From positions 1-64,000 of the forward strand of contig CAZDUX010000011.1 in the NCBI GenBank assembly GCA_964508715.1: a stretch of 64,000 nucleotides of DNA, given 5' to 3'. Origin of the DNA: JAKALX01 sp964508715. GTDB lineage: Bacteria > Chloroflexota > Dehalococcoidia > Tepidiformales > Tepidiformaceae. The notes under the pieces were generated by a model. That model was not told where the DNA came from. It saw only the letters and a list, made by a program, of their open reading frames with translations, and did not search any database. Both the position numbers and the translations under genes were made by a program. Every line of letters begins with the position of its first letter. Position 1 is the first letter of the stretch. Of this stretch, positions 50,236-58,968 are shown piece after piece.

Positions 50236-51243
50236 ATGTCTCTGACTGATGCGTTTGGCCGGCCCCTCCGCGATCTCCGGATTTCGGTGACCGACCGCTG
50301 CAACTTCCGCTGTACGTACTGCATGCCGAAGGAGATTTTCGGCCCCGACCACCAGTTTCTCCAGCGCGACGAGCTCCTGAGCTACGAGGAGATTACGCGC
50401 CTGGCGAGGATTTTCGTTGGTCTTGGTGTCGAAAAGATCCGCCTTACCGGGGGCGAACCGCTCGTGCGGCGCGACCTTCACGAGCTCATCGGGCGGCTGT
50501 CGGTGCTCGATGGCCTGAGGGACATCACGCTCACGACGAACGGTTCGCTGCTCAAGAACCAGGCGAAAGCGCTGAAGGAAGCGGGGCTCAAGCGGATCAC
50601 GGTCAGCCTGGATTCGCTCGATGACGCGGTATTCCAGTCGATGAACGACGTTGGTGTGCCCGTGGCGACCATCCTGGGCGGTATCGATGCGGCGGCAGCG
50701 GCGGGGCTCTTCCCGGTCAAGGTCAACGCGGTCGTGAAGCGGGGCGTGAACGACCACACGATTGTCGACCTCGCCCGCCACTTCAAGGGAACGGGCCACA
50801 TCGTGCGCTACATCGAGTTCATGGATGTGGGCGCGACCAACGGCTGGCGGCTCGACCACGTGGTGCCCGCGGCCGAGATCATCGGCAAGGTCAACGCGGA
50901 GATGCCGGTAGAACCGGTGCATGCCAATTACCGGGGTGAAGTAGCCAAGCGCTGGCGCTACCTCGATGGGACTGGCGAGATCGGCGTCATCGCCTCGATC
51001 ACCCAGCCGTTCTGCGGGGATTGCTCGCGCATCCGGCTTTCCCCCGAGGGCGAGCTCTACACCTGTCTTTTTGGCACGCGGGGCTTCGACCTTCGAGCGC
51101 TCATCCGCTCGGGGGCGAGCGACGACGAACTCGCCGAGGCGATCGGCCGGGTCTGGCGGCCGCGCACGGACCGTTATTCGGAGATCCGCTCGGAGGACAC
51201 CGTGGGCCTGCGCAAGGTAGAGATGTCGCACATCGGCGGATAG
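50236..51243 (+). CDS. moaA: GTP 3',8-cyclase, molybdenum cofactor biosynthesis MoaA
   Basis: This 335-residue radical SAM enzyme makes the cyclic intermediate of molybdopterin synthesis. The N-terminal cluster motif is C-N-F-R-C-T-Y-C (Cys 22, 26, 29). The second cluster is formed by Cys 260, 263 and 277 (F-C-G-D-C, later Y-T-C-L-F). The C-terminus ends in G-G, which in MoaA is needed for catalysis with MoaC. ATG 50236 is used; a longer frame upstream overlaps the regulator and is not family-like. It fits with the molybdopterin-domain protein elsewhere in the window. Confidence 0.96.
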   Translation: MSLTDAFGRPLRDLRISVTDRCNFRCTYCMPKEIFGPDHQFLQRDELLSYEEITRLARIFVGLGVEKIRLTGGEPLVRRDLHELIGRLSVLDGLRDITLTTNGSLLKNQAKALKEAGLKRITVSLDSLDDAVFQSMNDVGVPVATILGGIDAAAAAGLFPVKVNAVVKRGVNDHTIVDLARHFKGTGHIVRYIEFMDVGATNGWRLDHVVPAAEIIGKVNAEMPVEPVHANYRGEVAKRWRYLDGTGEIGVIASITQPFCGDCSRIRLSPEGELYTCLFGTRGFDLRALIRSGASDDELAEAIGRVWRPRTDRYSEIRSEDTVGLRKVEMSHIGG

Positions 51244-51389
51244 CAGGGGACCTCCCCGCGTGAGTCCAGCGGACTCTCTTGCCAATCCCCGGTGACGGGC
51301 CGTGTTCCGTGCCCGGGCGGCTTCGAGAGCACGCTGCCCCGCGCTCAACCCGCTATGCTTCTGGGCACCGAACACCCAGGAGACAGGAT

Positions 51390-52619
51390 ATGGCAATCGA
51401 CTTCGAGATCCCGCAGGAAGCGAAGGAGATCCGCGAGAAGGTTCGGCGCTTCGTGCAGGAGGAGTGCATCCCGGCCGAGGAGCAGCTCGAGCACCGGCCG
51501 TTCAAAGACGTGCTCTCTGACCTGCGGGCGAAGGCACGGTCGCAGGGGTTGTGGTGTCCCTTCGTGCCGAAGGAGTACGGGGGCATGGGCCTTGGGCCGC
51601 TGGCCAACGCTCTCGTCCAGATGGAACTCGGCGAAAGCCACCTCGGTGCGCTTGCCATGAACACGCAGGGTCCCGATGACGCGACGATGCTGACGCTGCT
51701 CACCTATGGTACCGATTACCAAAAGGAGAAGTTCCTCAAGCCGCTGCTGAATGGTGACAAGCGCATCTGCTATTCGATGACGGAGAAGGCGGCGGGTGCC
51801 GATGCCACCGGCATGCAAACTCGGGCTGTACGCGACGGGGACAACTACATCCTGAACGGCGAGAAGTGGTTCAGCAGTGCGGCAAGCGCGGCCGACATCG
51901 CCGTGGTGATGGCGAAGACCAACCCCGATGCGCCAAGACACCAGCAGTTCAGCACGTTCATCGTCGAACTGCCGAACCCCGGCTATCAGATCACGCGGGA
52001 CATCAAGACGATGGCGGTCGAGAGCCCGCTTTCGCTCGTGATGGGGGGTGGGCACAGCGAGGTCATCATCAAGGACCTCGTTGTCCCGGCGGAGAACCTG
52101 CTCGGCGGCGAGGGGAACGGGTTCAGCATGGGCCAACACCGGCTGGCATATGGCCGGCTTCGCCACGGCATGCACAACATCGCCATGGCACAGCGCGCCC
52201 TCGACATGGCGACGAAGCGGGTGATTGAGCGCTCGACATTCGGCAAGCCCCTGGCGGAGCGCCAGGGTGTGCAATGGATGCTGGCCGACTGCGCCTCGGA
52301 GCTCTACATCGCCCGGCTGATGCTGCTCCACATCGCGTACAAGGCAGAAAAGGGGATGGACCTTCGGCAGGAGAACTCAATCGCGAAGGTGTACCTGGCG
52401 AACATGGTCCACAAGGTGGTGGACACCGCCATCCAGCTCCACGGTGCGCTTGGGTACAGCCAGGACACGCCGCTTGCGCGCTGGTACACGGCGATCCGCT
52501 CGCAGCGGCTGGTGGATGGCCCCGACGAGGTACATCGCTGGACGGTGGGGCGCAATGTCATCAAGGCGTACCGCGAACATGGGACGACGGCCCCGGCAGC
52601 CGGCGGCGACATGATCTAA
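51390..52619 (+). CDS. Acyl-CoA dehydrogenase, ACAD10/11-like
   Basis: The 409-residue flavoprotein catalyses alpha,beta-dehydrogenation of an acyl-CoA. The family blocks C-Y-S-M-T-E-K-A-A-G-A-D, G-E-K-W-F-S-S and A-Y-G-R-L-R-H are present. The late block V-D-G-P-D-E-V-H-R is the ACAD10/11-type sequence, with aspartate near the position where the usual catalytic glutamate lies. GGAGAC lies just before ATG 51390. An intrinsic terminator follows. The acyl chain is not predictable. Confidence 0.92.
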   Translation: MAIDFEIPQEAKEIREKVRRFVQEECIPAEEQLEHRPFKDVLSDLRAKARSQGLWCPFVPKEYGGMGLGPLANALVQMELGESHLGALAMNTQGPDDATMLTLLTYGTDYQKEKFLKPLLNGDKRICYSMTEKAAGADATGMQTRAVRDGDNYILNGEKWFSSAASAADIAVVMAKTNPDAPRHQQFSTFIVELPNPGYQITRDIKTMAVESPLSLVMGGGHSEVIIKDLVVPAENLLGGEGNGFSMGQHRLAYGRLRHGMHNIAMAQRALDMATKRVIERSTFGKPLAERQGVQWMLADCASELYIARLMLLHIAYKAEKGMDLRQENSIAKVYLANMVHKVVDTAIQLHGALGYSQDTPLARWYTAIRSQRLVDGPDEVHRWTVGRNVIKAYREHGTTAPAAGGDMI

Positions 52620-52649
52620 CCCGATTCACCATCGGCCGATGCACGAACC

Positions 52650-52676
52650 GGCCCCTCTTCGGAGGGGCTGATTTGT
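52650..52676 (+). terminator. UUCG-capped intrinsic terminator after the acyl-CoA dehydrogenase
   Basis: GGCCCCTC, loop TTCG and GAGGGGCT form an 8-bp stem followed by GATTTGT. It lies 30 nt after the stop at 52619 in a convergent gap, so it may serve both strands. Confidence 0.8.
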
Positions 52677-52677
52677 C

Positions 52678-53244
52678 TCATGCACTGCGGTTGCCGATTG
52701 GGTCCGGCCCTTTCGATACCAGTTCGCCGCCCACGGGCAGACCATCGACCATCTTCCGCGGTTCCATCTTGCGTTCGCACCAGCGGTCGAGCGTGTCGCG
52801 CTCCTCGCGGAAGTCCATCCGGGGCACTGCATAGCCGCAGGATGTCTGGACCTTCACAACCTCGATGAGGAACGCCTGGCGCACATAGGGATGAAAGTCG
52901 GCGCCGAAAGCGTCGCGGTGGGCGACGATTTCCGGGGCATCGACTTCGAAACGGCGCCCGCGACCGTAGAGCCGGGTTACCCCGGTATTCGCCTCGAAGC
53001 TGCAGAACATGAGGGTGATACGGCCATTTTCAGCCAGGTGGGCCGCGGTTTCGTTGCCGCTACCGGGATAATCGAGGTAGCCCACGAGGTTCGGGCCGAG
53101 TACACGCAGCAGATTGCGACCCTTCGGCGAGATGTTTGGGAAGCCATCTTGGAGGTTGCCTGGCGCGGTGGACACGAAGAAAAGGTGCTGCGCTTCGATG
53201 AAGCGCCTGCGTTCGTCGTCGATATGGTCGTACCAGGTAGCCAT
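52678..53244 (-). CDS. Pyridoxamine 5'-phosphate oxidase family protein
   Basis: The 188-residue protein has the FMN-binding split barrel. It opens with I-E-A-Q-H-L-F-F-V-S-T-A and has S-P-K-G-R-N, G-Y-L-D-Y-P-G-S-G-N-E-T and I-T-L-M-F-C-S-F blocks typical of general-stress or PNPOx-like oxidases. The C-terminal C-G-Y-A-V-P-R is also usual for this subgroup. The substrate is unknown. It is divergent from the transketolase gene with 186 nt between. Confidence 0.85.
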   Translation of the reverse strand: MATWYDHIDDERRRFIEAQHLFFVSTAPGNLQDGFPNISPKGRNLLRVLGPNLVGYLDYPGSGNETAAHLAENGRITLMFCSFEANTGVTRLYGRGRRFEVDAPEIVAHRDAFGADFHPYVRQAFLIEVVKVQTSCGYAVPRMDFREERDTLDRWCERKMEPRKMVDGLPVGGELVSKGPDPIGNRSA

Positions 53245-53430
53245 CCGTCCCCTCCGTCAGCTGAGTATGTCAGAGAGCCGGCTCGAGCCTCACGTGCCAA
53301 TCACGCTGGCCGCGGCCGTGCTATTGGCACTTCCTTGCGGATGGGAGGCTGGCTGTCGCTCGTTCCCGTCAGCGACATGGGCCGCCTGTTCGCTCGTCAC
53401 TCACCAGTCGCGCCGATACACTTATTCCCA

Positions 53431-54282
53431 ATGTCCACCGCCACCTCCGCACGCTATTCAGTCGACGAACTGCGCGACATCGCGAAGCGCGTCCGCACCC
53501 ACATCGTCCAGATGGTTTTTGATGCCCAGAGCGGCCACCCGGGCGGTTCGCTCTCGGCCGTCGACCTCGGGGTCTCACTCTTCTGGAACCACCTGCGTAT
53601 CGACCCGGCGAACTCGAATGACCCGGACCGTGACCGGTTCTTCCTCTCGAAGGGGCACGCAACACCGTTCTACTACAGCATCCTGGCCGAGCGCGGGTTC
53701 TTCAGCACCGACCTGCTCGGGGGCTTCCGAACGTTGGGAAGCCCACTGCAGGGGCATCCGTCGATGAGCGCCGCACCCGGGATCGAGATGTCGGGCGGAT
53801 CGCTCGGGCAGGGGTTGTCGTTCGCCATCGGGCAGGCGAAAGCGGGCCAACTCGATGGCCGTGGCTATCGCTGCTGGGTGATGATGGGCGACGGGGAGAT
53901 GAACGAGGGCCAGGTGTGGGAGGCTGCGATGGCGGTGCCTCACTTCGGCCTTGGCGACCGGATCATCGCGATCGTCGATCGCAACGGGCTGCAGAACGAC
54001 GGCTTCGGCGACACCATTATGAAGGTCCATCCGCGCGAGATGTGGAGCGGCTTCGGCTGGCACGTCATCGAATGCGATGGACATGACATGGCCGCAGTCG
54101 ACCAGGCGTTGACCGAGGCGGAGCAACCGGATGAGCGGCCTCGGATCGTGGTCGCACACACCACGAAGGGCAAGGGCGTGAGTTTCATGGAGAACAACGC
54201 CGGGTTCCACGGGAAGGCCCCGACCGCAAGCCAGCTCGAAACGGCGCTGGATGAGATCGCCCGAGGGGAGGGTGGGCTGTGA
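53431..54282 (+). CDS. Transketolase, N-terminal (thiamine-diphosphate-binding) subunit
   Basis: This 283-residue subunit carries H-P-G-G-S-L-S, S-K-G-H-A and the TPP motif G-D-G-E-M-N-E-G near residue 153, with the matching asparagine near residue 185 (D-R-N-G-L-Q-N-D). It forms the active enzyme with the C-terminal subunit encoded next. ATG 53431 is used; TACACT ends 8 nt before it, so a leaderless mRNA is possible. It could instead be a specialised split enzyme of another pentose pathway. Confidence 0.93.
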   Translation: MSTATSARYSVDELRDIAKRVRTHIVQMVFDAQSGHPGGSLSAVDLGVSLFWNHLRIDPANSNDPDRDRFFLSKGHATPFYYSILAERGFFSTDLLGGFRTLGSPLQGHPSMSAAPGIEMSGGSLGQGLSFAIGQAKAGQLDGRGYRCWVMMGDGEMNEGQVWEAAMAVPHFGLGDRIIAIVDRNGLQNDGFGDTIMKVHPREMWSGFGWHVIECDGHDMAAVDQALTEAEQPDERPRIVVAHTTKGKGVSFMENNAGFHGKAPTASQLETALDEIARGEGGL

Positions 54283-55235
54283 CCAGCACAGAACTCGTAT
54301 CGGCAGCCACGCGCGAGGCGTACCCGAAGGCGCTCATCCAGCTCGTCGAGGATGGCGTGGACGTCGTTGCTATCGACGCTGACCTCTCGGTTTCGACGAT
54401 GGGCTACCAGTTCGGCGAGAAGTACCCGGAGCGCTGGATGACGGTGGGCGTGGCCGAGCAGAACATGGTGGGCATCGGCGCTGGCCTGGCGGCCACGGGA
54501 AAGACGGCGTTCATCGCGAGCTTCGCAGCGTTTCTGCCGGGGCGGTGTTTCGATCAGTTGCGGACGTCGGTTGCCCAGCCACGCGGCGGGATGAACGTGA
54601 AGTGCGTTGCAAGCCACGGCGGGATCACGGTCGGCGAAGACGGCATGAGCGCGCAGGCGATCGAAGACCTCGCGCTGGCGACCTCGCTCATCCCGTTCGA
54701 CGTGGTGGTGCCGGCGGACTTCGAGTCCGCGAAGCAGGCGATCGTGGCTGTCGGGAAGACATCGAAGCCGGCATACGTTCGCACGGGGCGGCCCAAAGTG
54801 GCGGGGATCTACGGGAGCGATTACCGCTTCGAACTCGGGAAGGCGACGCAGTTGCGGCAGGGGAACGATGTGACGCTCATCGCCTGCGGGATTCTCGTCG
54901 GGATCGCAGTGAAGGCGGCCGAGCTGCTCGGGAGCGAAGGCGTGTCGGCACGCGTGGTGGACATGGCCACGATCAAGCCGATCGACCGTGATGCGGTCAT
55001 CGCCGCAGCGAACGACACGGGCGCGATCGTAACGGCCGAGGAACACCAGACGACGGGTGGTCTCGGGACGGCGGTTGCCCGGGTGCTGGCGGAGACGGCG
55101 CCCGTGCCTGTGAGCTTCGTGGGTGTCGATCGCTACGGTACGAGTGGCAAATGGGATGAACTGCTCGGGTATTTCGAACTCACACCGCAGCGGGTTGCCC
55201 AGGCCGCGCGCGACGCCATCGCGCGGAAGCGGTAG
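54279..55235 (+). CDS. Transketolase, C-terminal subunit
   Basis: This 318-residue subunit has the pyrimidine-binding Pyr domain (V-G-V-A-E-Q-N-M-V-G-I-G, with the glutamate that activates TPP). The C-terminal transketolase domain includes V-D-M-A-T-I-K-P-I-D and E-E-H-Q-T-T-G-G-L-G. The GTG start overlaps the upstream stop (GTGA), which supports a balanced two-subunit enzyme. It ends next to the VapC-like gene. Confidence 0.93.
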   Translation: MTSTELVSAATREAYPKALIQLVEDGVDVVAIDADLSVSTMGYQFGEKYPERWMTVGVAEQNMVGIGAGLAATGKTAFIASFAAFLPGRCFDQLRTSVAQPRGGMNVKCVASHGGITVGEDGMSAQAIEDLALATSLIPFDVVVPADFESAKQAIVAVGKTSKPAYVRTGRPKVAGIYGSDYRFELGKATQLRQGNDVTLIACGILVGIAVKAAELLGSEGVSARVVDMATIKPIDRDAVIAAANDTGAIVTAEEHQTTGGLGTAVARVLAETAPVPVSFVGVDRYGTSGKWDELLGYFELTPQRVAQAARDAIARKR

Positions 55236-55652
55236 CTATTCGGGGAGCAGGGTGAACCGCTCGACGTGGCGCGGGCGGACACGCTCGAAGTGACGGCGGT
55301 CGAGGGTGATGATCGTATCGGCTTTGAGCCGCTCGGCGAGGGCAACGACAGAGGCGTCGGTGCCACCGAGGGGCCAGTCGGCATACTGACGCACGAGTTC
55401 GGCGATCCTGGCCCAGTCTTCGGGTTCGGGAGCGACGACTTCGAAATGCGACAGCCCGGCAAGGAATGTGGCTTCGGCCAGGGGGCCAGCCTTCCGCTCA
55501 ATGAGATACGACGCCTCGGCGACGCAGAGTGCCGGGATGATGAGCAGGAGCCGCGGGTCCTGCAGCGCTGATAGGCATGCGTGATGATGCGGTTCGTCGG
55601 CGATAACCGAAGCGATCAATGGGCCAGCATCGACTATCGCGACCGGCCCCAA
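55236..55652 (-). CDS. PIN domain ribonuclease toxin (VapC-like)
   Basis: The product is about 138 residues long. PIN-fold acidic residues are visible in V-D-A-G-P-L, A-E-A-S-Y-L and G-T-D-A-S-V-V-A-L, and a late D-R-R-H-F follows. The start is probably TTG at 55652 with GGAAGG about 6 nt upstream, one base after the stop of the antitoxin gene. VapC-type enzymes cut RNA, often tRNA. The orientation and spacing fit an antitoxin-toxin operon. Confidence 0.85.
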   Translation of the reverse strand: MGPVAIVDAGPLIASVIADEPHHHACLSALQDPRLLLIIPALCVAEASYLIERKAGPLAEATFLAGLSHFEVVAPEPEDWARIAELVRQYADWPLGGTDASVVALAERLKADTIITLDRRHFERVRPRHVERFTLLPE

Positions 55653-55653
55653 C

Positions 55654-55905
55654 TCAGCCTTCCATACTCTTTTGGATATCGTCTGCCCACGATTCAGCCA
55701 GCATCTCGTGAACCTTCGAGGCGTCGACTGGCTCGCGGCTGCGTGCGACGCCCGCGAAAGGTATCTCCCGCTTCCCATTTGTCAGCCCGAAATACTGCTC
55801 GAGCGCGCGCCGAACGATCTCGGAGGAGGATAGCCGCTTCTGATGTGCATCCCGGTCGAGACGTGCTGCGAGTTCTTCAGACAGGGTGATGGTCGTTCGT
55901 TTCAT
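55654..55905 (-). CDS. Ribbon-helix-helix antitoxin (VapB/CopG-like)
   Basis: This 83-residue protein begins with an RHH fold (R-T-T-I-T-L-S-E-E-L-A-A-R-L-D) and a second block S-S-S-E-I-V-R-R-A-L-E-Q-Y. The C-terminal half, rich in Glu/Asp, would wrap the toxin. It ends one base before the toxin start codon, so translation is coupled. Confidence 0.85.
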   Translation of the reverse strand: MKRTTITLSEELAARLDRDAHQKRLSSSEIVRRALEQYFGLTNGKREIPFAGVARSREPVDASKVHEMLAESWADDIQKSMEG

Positions 55906-55995
55906 CGCTACCTCTGCATATCAGCGGTCTGGTGTGGTAAGTCAGCTCCGGTGGAAAGCGAATTACCCGGGCACGACTCGGGGCTATCGGTTTGG

Positions 55996-56031
55996 GCGGC
56001 GACTGCACGGGATTGCCCGTGCAGTCGCCGC
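55996..56031. other. Perfect 16-bp hairpin between divergent genes
   Basis: GCGGCGACTGCACGGG, loop ATTG and CCCGTGCAGTCGCCGC form an uninterrupted 16-bp stem. It lies in the 290 nt between the antitoxin gene and the phosphofructokinase gene, which are divergent, so it does not follow any gene end. There is no T-tract on either side. The rest of the gap shows only a smaller inverted repeat (GTGCA/TGCAC, 56041-56056). Confidence 0.8.
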
Positions 56032-56195
56032 GTTCATCCGGGTGCATGAACGTGCACTGAGGGCCGCATCGCCTCATACGATCATACTCGCATACCGGGC
56101 GGAATGGGCTCACGACTTCGGGTGGTACCATCGATGGCAAGGACATTCCGCAACCCACATCGTGGCTGCATTCGAATTTGGATAGGAGGCGGCAC

Positions 56196-57356
56196 ATGCG
56201 CGTCGGGGTGCTAACTGGCGGGGGCGATGTTCCCGGGCTGAATCCGTGCATCAAGTCGCTGGTGTATGGCGCAGCCGAGCGCGGCTGGGAGGTGCTGGGT
56301 ATCCGCAGGGGGTGGGCCGGCCTCCTCAATCACAATATTGAGGACGAGCACGCGGGTTCGAGCGAGTGGGTCGAAACGCTGACCCCAAGCGGCGTGCGTA
56401 CCATCGACCGCTATGGCGGAACGCACCTGCACACCTCGCGGACGAATCCCCAGAAGGTGCGGCCGGGTGACCTGCCTGCGTTCCTGGCCGACCGCTACCC
56501 GTTCCAGGACGGGGTAAGGACGGTCGACTGCACTGCGCACGTCCTCTCGGTCATCGAGCGCCTCGGGCTCGACGCGATAGTGGCGATTGGCGGCGATGAC
56601 ACGCTCTCGTATGCCGTACGCCTCCACCGCGAGGGTGTGCCGATGGTGGCCGTGCCCAAGACGATGGACAATGACGTGTTCGGCACCGACTACTGTATCG
56701 GCTTCAGTACAGCCGTGACGCGGAGTGTCGAGGCGATCAATGCCCTTCGCACGCCAACCGGAAGCCACGAACGGATCGCGGTGATCGAGCTTTTCGGGCG
56801 GAACAGCGGGGAGACATCGCTCGTTTCGGCCTACCTGGCGGATGTCGACCGGGCGCTGATCAGCGAGGTTCCGTTCGACGTGGAGCGGCTGGCGGCGATG
56901 CTGGTGGAAGACCGGAAGCGGAACCCGAGCAACTACGCGATTGTCACCGTGTCGGAAGGGGCATCGATGATCGGCGGGCAGGTGGTGGAGTACGGCCAGG
57001 AGGATGCCTACGGGCACCGCAAGCTTGGCGGTATCGGTGTGGTCATTGGCGACGCACTGAAGCACCTCACGGGCATCGATATCGTGAACCAGCAGCTCGC
57101 GTACCTGATGCGGGCAGGGGCACCCGACTCCCTCGATCGGATGGTCGCGACCTCCTACGGGCGCCTCGCTATCGACCTCGTGGCGGAGGGGCACACTGGC
57201 CGGATGGTGGCATTGCAGGGCGGCGTCTACACGACGGTGCCCATCGAGACATCGGGGCTGGGAACGAAGCGGGTGGACGTCGCCGAACTCTATGATGCTG
57301 AACAGTACCGCCCAAAGGTCGGCCACCTGCTCGGCAAACCGATGTTCCTCTATTAG
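56196..57356 (+). CDS. Phosphofructokinase, probably pyrophosphate-dependent
   Basis: This 386-residue enzyme opens V-G-V-L-T-G-G-G-D-V-P-G-L-N and has active-site residues in P-K-T-M-D-N-D. Two positions decide the phosphoryl donor: the loop reads G-G-D-D-T (132-136) rather than G-G-D-G, and the second motif has Lys 155 in P-K-T rather than Gly. Both point to PPi rather than ATP as donor, as known for PfP-type enzymes. TAGGAGG lies before ATG 56196. Activity needs testing. Confidence 0.88.
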   Translation: MRVGVLTGGGDVPGLNPCIKSLVYGAAERGWEVLGIRRGWAGLLNHNIEDEHAGSSEWVETLTPSGVRTIDRYGGTHLHTSRTNPQKVRPGDLPAFLADRYPFQDGVRTVDCTAHVLSVIERLGLDAIVAIGGDDTLSYAVRLHREGVPMVAVPKTMDNDVFGTDYCIGFSTAVTRSVEAINALRTPTGSHERIAVIELFGRNSGETSLVSAYLADVDRALISEVPFDVERLAAMLVEDRKRNPSNYAIVTVSEGASMIGGQVVEYGQEDAYGHRKLGGIGVVIGDALKHLTGIDIVNQQLAYLMRAGAPDSLDRMVATSYGRLAIDLVAEGHTGRMVALQGGVYTTVPIETSGLGTKRVDVAELYDAEQYRPKVGHLLGKPMFLY

Positions 57357-57360
57357 GAGC

Positions 57361-58149
57361 CTAGAGTGCGCGCCAGTACCGCTTGCCTTCGGTGGCGACA
57401 AAATGACCGAGGCCAGGCGCCGGGAGATGGCTTGCTCCAACGAGCGCGTTCGAAGTGGTGAGGCGTTCCAGCGTGGCGAGGCGGGTCTTCTCGGCGATTG
57501 CGCTGTCACAATCGAACGTGTTCACGAGGGTGGGCTCCGTGGCGTCAATCGGCGAGATAACGACGTCACCGAGAATGAACCCGGCCTCGCCACCCGAGGA
57601 TACCGCGACGCTCGTATGGCCAGGGGTGTGACCAGGCGTTGGGATGGCGGTGAGCGCGGGCGAGATGTTCAGTTCGCCTTCGATGAGACGCATCCGGCCC
57701 GTGGCCTCAAGGGGCACGACATCACGCGTGAACGAGGCAGCTTTCGCCTGCTCGCTGTAGTGCCTCCAGTCGCCCGCGGGGACGAGGTATTCGGCGTTCT
57801 CGAAGACCGGCTTTCCGGTGGCGCGATCGATGTTCCAGCCGGTGTGGTCGCCATGGAGGTGGGTGAAGAGGACGTGCGTGACTGCCGAAGGAGCGACCCC
57901 GGCTTCGCGGAGTTCATCGAGCAGGCGGCCGTTGTATTCAGGGCCCCAGCCGGTGTCGACGAGCAGGGTGACGTTGCCATCGATGGCGAGGAAGCAGCCA
58001 AAGTTCAGGGATACACGGTCCTGGTCGTCGAGGTGCCGGCGATAGGGGACGGGATCGCTGAGCGCGGGATACACACCGGAGAGTGGGTACGCCTGGATGT
58101 TGTCGACCAGGGCTACGACGGAGACATTGCCGACGTTCGTCTTCTGCAT
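57361..58149 (-). CDS. Metallo-beta-lactamase fold hydrolase (lactonase-like)
   Basis: This 262-residue enzyme has the metal motif T-H-L-H-G-D-H-T-G-W and a later T-P-G-H-T-P-G-H, plus G-D-V-V for the bridging aspartate. It resembles quorum-quenching lactonases or broad MBL hydrolases. ATG 58149 is chosen because upstream codons are not family-like. It is convergent with the phosphofructokinase gene, 4 nt apart. The substrate is unknown. Confidence 0.88.
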   Translation of the reverse strand: MQKTNVGNVSVVALVDNIQAYPLSGVYPALSDPVPYRRHLDDQDRVSLNFGCFLAIDGNVTLLVDTGWGPEYNGRLLDELREAGVAPSAVTHVLFTHLHGDHTGWNIDRATGKPVFENAEYLVPAGDWRHYSEQAKAASFTRDVVPLEATGRMRLIEGELNISPALTAIPTPGHTPGHTSVAVSSGGEAGFILGDVVISPIDATEPTLVNTFDCDSAIAEKTRLATLERLTTSNALVGASHLPAPGLGHFVATEGKRYWRAL

Positions 58150-58290
58150 TTCTTCACCTCTGGCGCGACTGTAGGAAGGGTTGGAGCGAGCGGCAAGTCC
58201 GCGTGGCCCCTGAGCTGTAGCCATTCGTGCATGCGCGGGGAGAGCCAGACGCGGCATACTGGATAACAACAGCGCGACGGGGGAACGATA

Positions 58291-58539
58291 ATGACCGCGC
58301 GAACCATCCACATTCGTCACGATGGCGACACCTGAGCGACCTGGACGAACAATGATGACCTCGATCGGCATTCGACGCGGACCGGGGCGCTCCAGTCGGC
58401 ACTACTGTGGGCGTTCGTCTACCGGCCGGCATCGGTTGTGCTCGAGACGGCTGAGGGGCACGAACTCATACAGTATTACCCGGACAGGAGCATCGACCCG
58501 GCACGCATTGCCGGGTCAATCCCGCCGGAATACTACTGA
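58291..58539 (+). pseudogene. Short ORF interrupted by TGA at codon 15
   Basis: From ATG 58291 (preceded by GGGGGAA) the frame reads M-T-A-R-T-I-H-I-R-H-D-G-D-T, then TGA (58333-58335). It continues without interruption through T-N-N-D-D-L-D, V-V-L-E-T-A-E-G-H and P-P-E-Y-Y to TGA at 58537-58539. The composition after the TGA is protein-like, and no good start lies after it. A single TGG to TGA change is the simplest cause. No good SECIS hairpin follows. Confidence 0.5.
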
Positions 58540-58559
58540 GCGGGCGGCGGCCCGCCCGC
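58540..58559. terminator. GC-rich hairpin directly after the interrupted ORF
   Basis: GCGGGCGG, loop CGGC and CCGCCCGC form an 8-bp stem beginning at the base after the stop. There is no T-tract, so terminator function is uncertain. Confidence 0.35.
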
Positions 58560-58746
58560 CAAAATGGTATCTCGGATCCGATCTGGATTCGTGCTATCGT
58601 AGAGATAACCCCACGAGCTTCGGTGGCCATTTGCGCCCAGGCTGCGAGCTTCGCGCCGGGCAGCGGAGGGTTCGAGCAGCGCGTGAACCAGTTCGCCCTG
58701 CGAATGCCGGCTCGAGACGGTGTTCGTACCAGCCACAGGAGTTGTT

Positions 58747-58968
58747 ATGCCCGCCAAGGCCGATGCCATTGAAGTAGAAGGAACAGTAACCCAGGCGCTG
58801 CCCAACGCCGTCTTCCGGGTCGAGCTCGGAAACGGCCACCTCGTCCTCGCCCATATCAGCGGCAAGATGCGCAAGCACTATATCAAGGTACTCCCCGGCG
58901 ACCGCGTGCTCGTCGAGCTTTCGCCTTACGACCTCACCCGCGGACGGCTCACCTACCGCTTCAAGTAG
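58747..58968 (+). CDS. infA: Translation initiation factor IF-1
   Basis: The 73-residue OB-fold protein has the family blocks I-E-V-E-G-T-V, F-R-V-E-L-G-N-G-H, A-H-I-S-G-K-M-R and S-P-Y-D-L-T-R-G-R. IF-1 binds the ribosomal A site during initiation. AGGAG lies about 7 nt before ATG 58747. The gene stands alone here, not beside rpmJ/rpsM as in many bacteria. A second copy elsewhere in the genome is possible. Confidence 0.95.
   Translation: MPAKADAIEVEGTVTQALPNAVFRVELGNGHLVLAHISGKMRKHYIKVLPGDRVLVELSPYDLTRGRLTYRFK

Noticed and set aside
50170..51396. Minus-strand frame (408 codons) across moaA
   Set aside because: Antisense to a clear moaA with all cluster cysteines. Composition is Arg/His/Asp-rich, as expected for a shadow frame.
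58333..58360. TGA at 58333 as a selenocysteine codon
   Set aside because: Only a 4-bp hairpin could be drawn in the expected distance, there is no nearby Cys or redox motif, and a TGG to TGA change explains it more simply.
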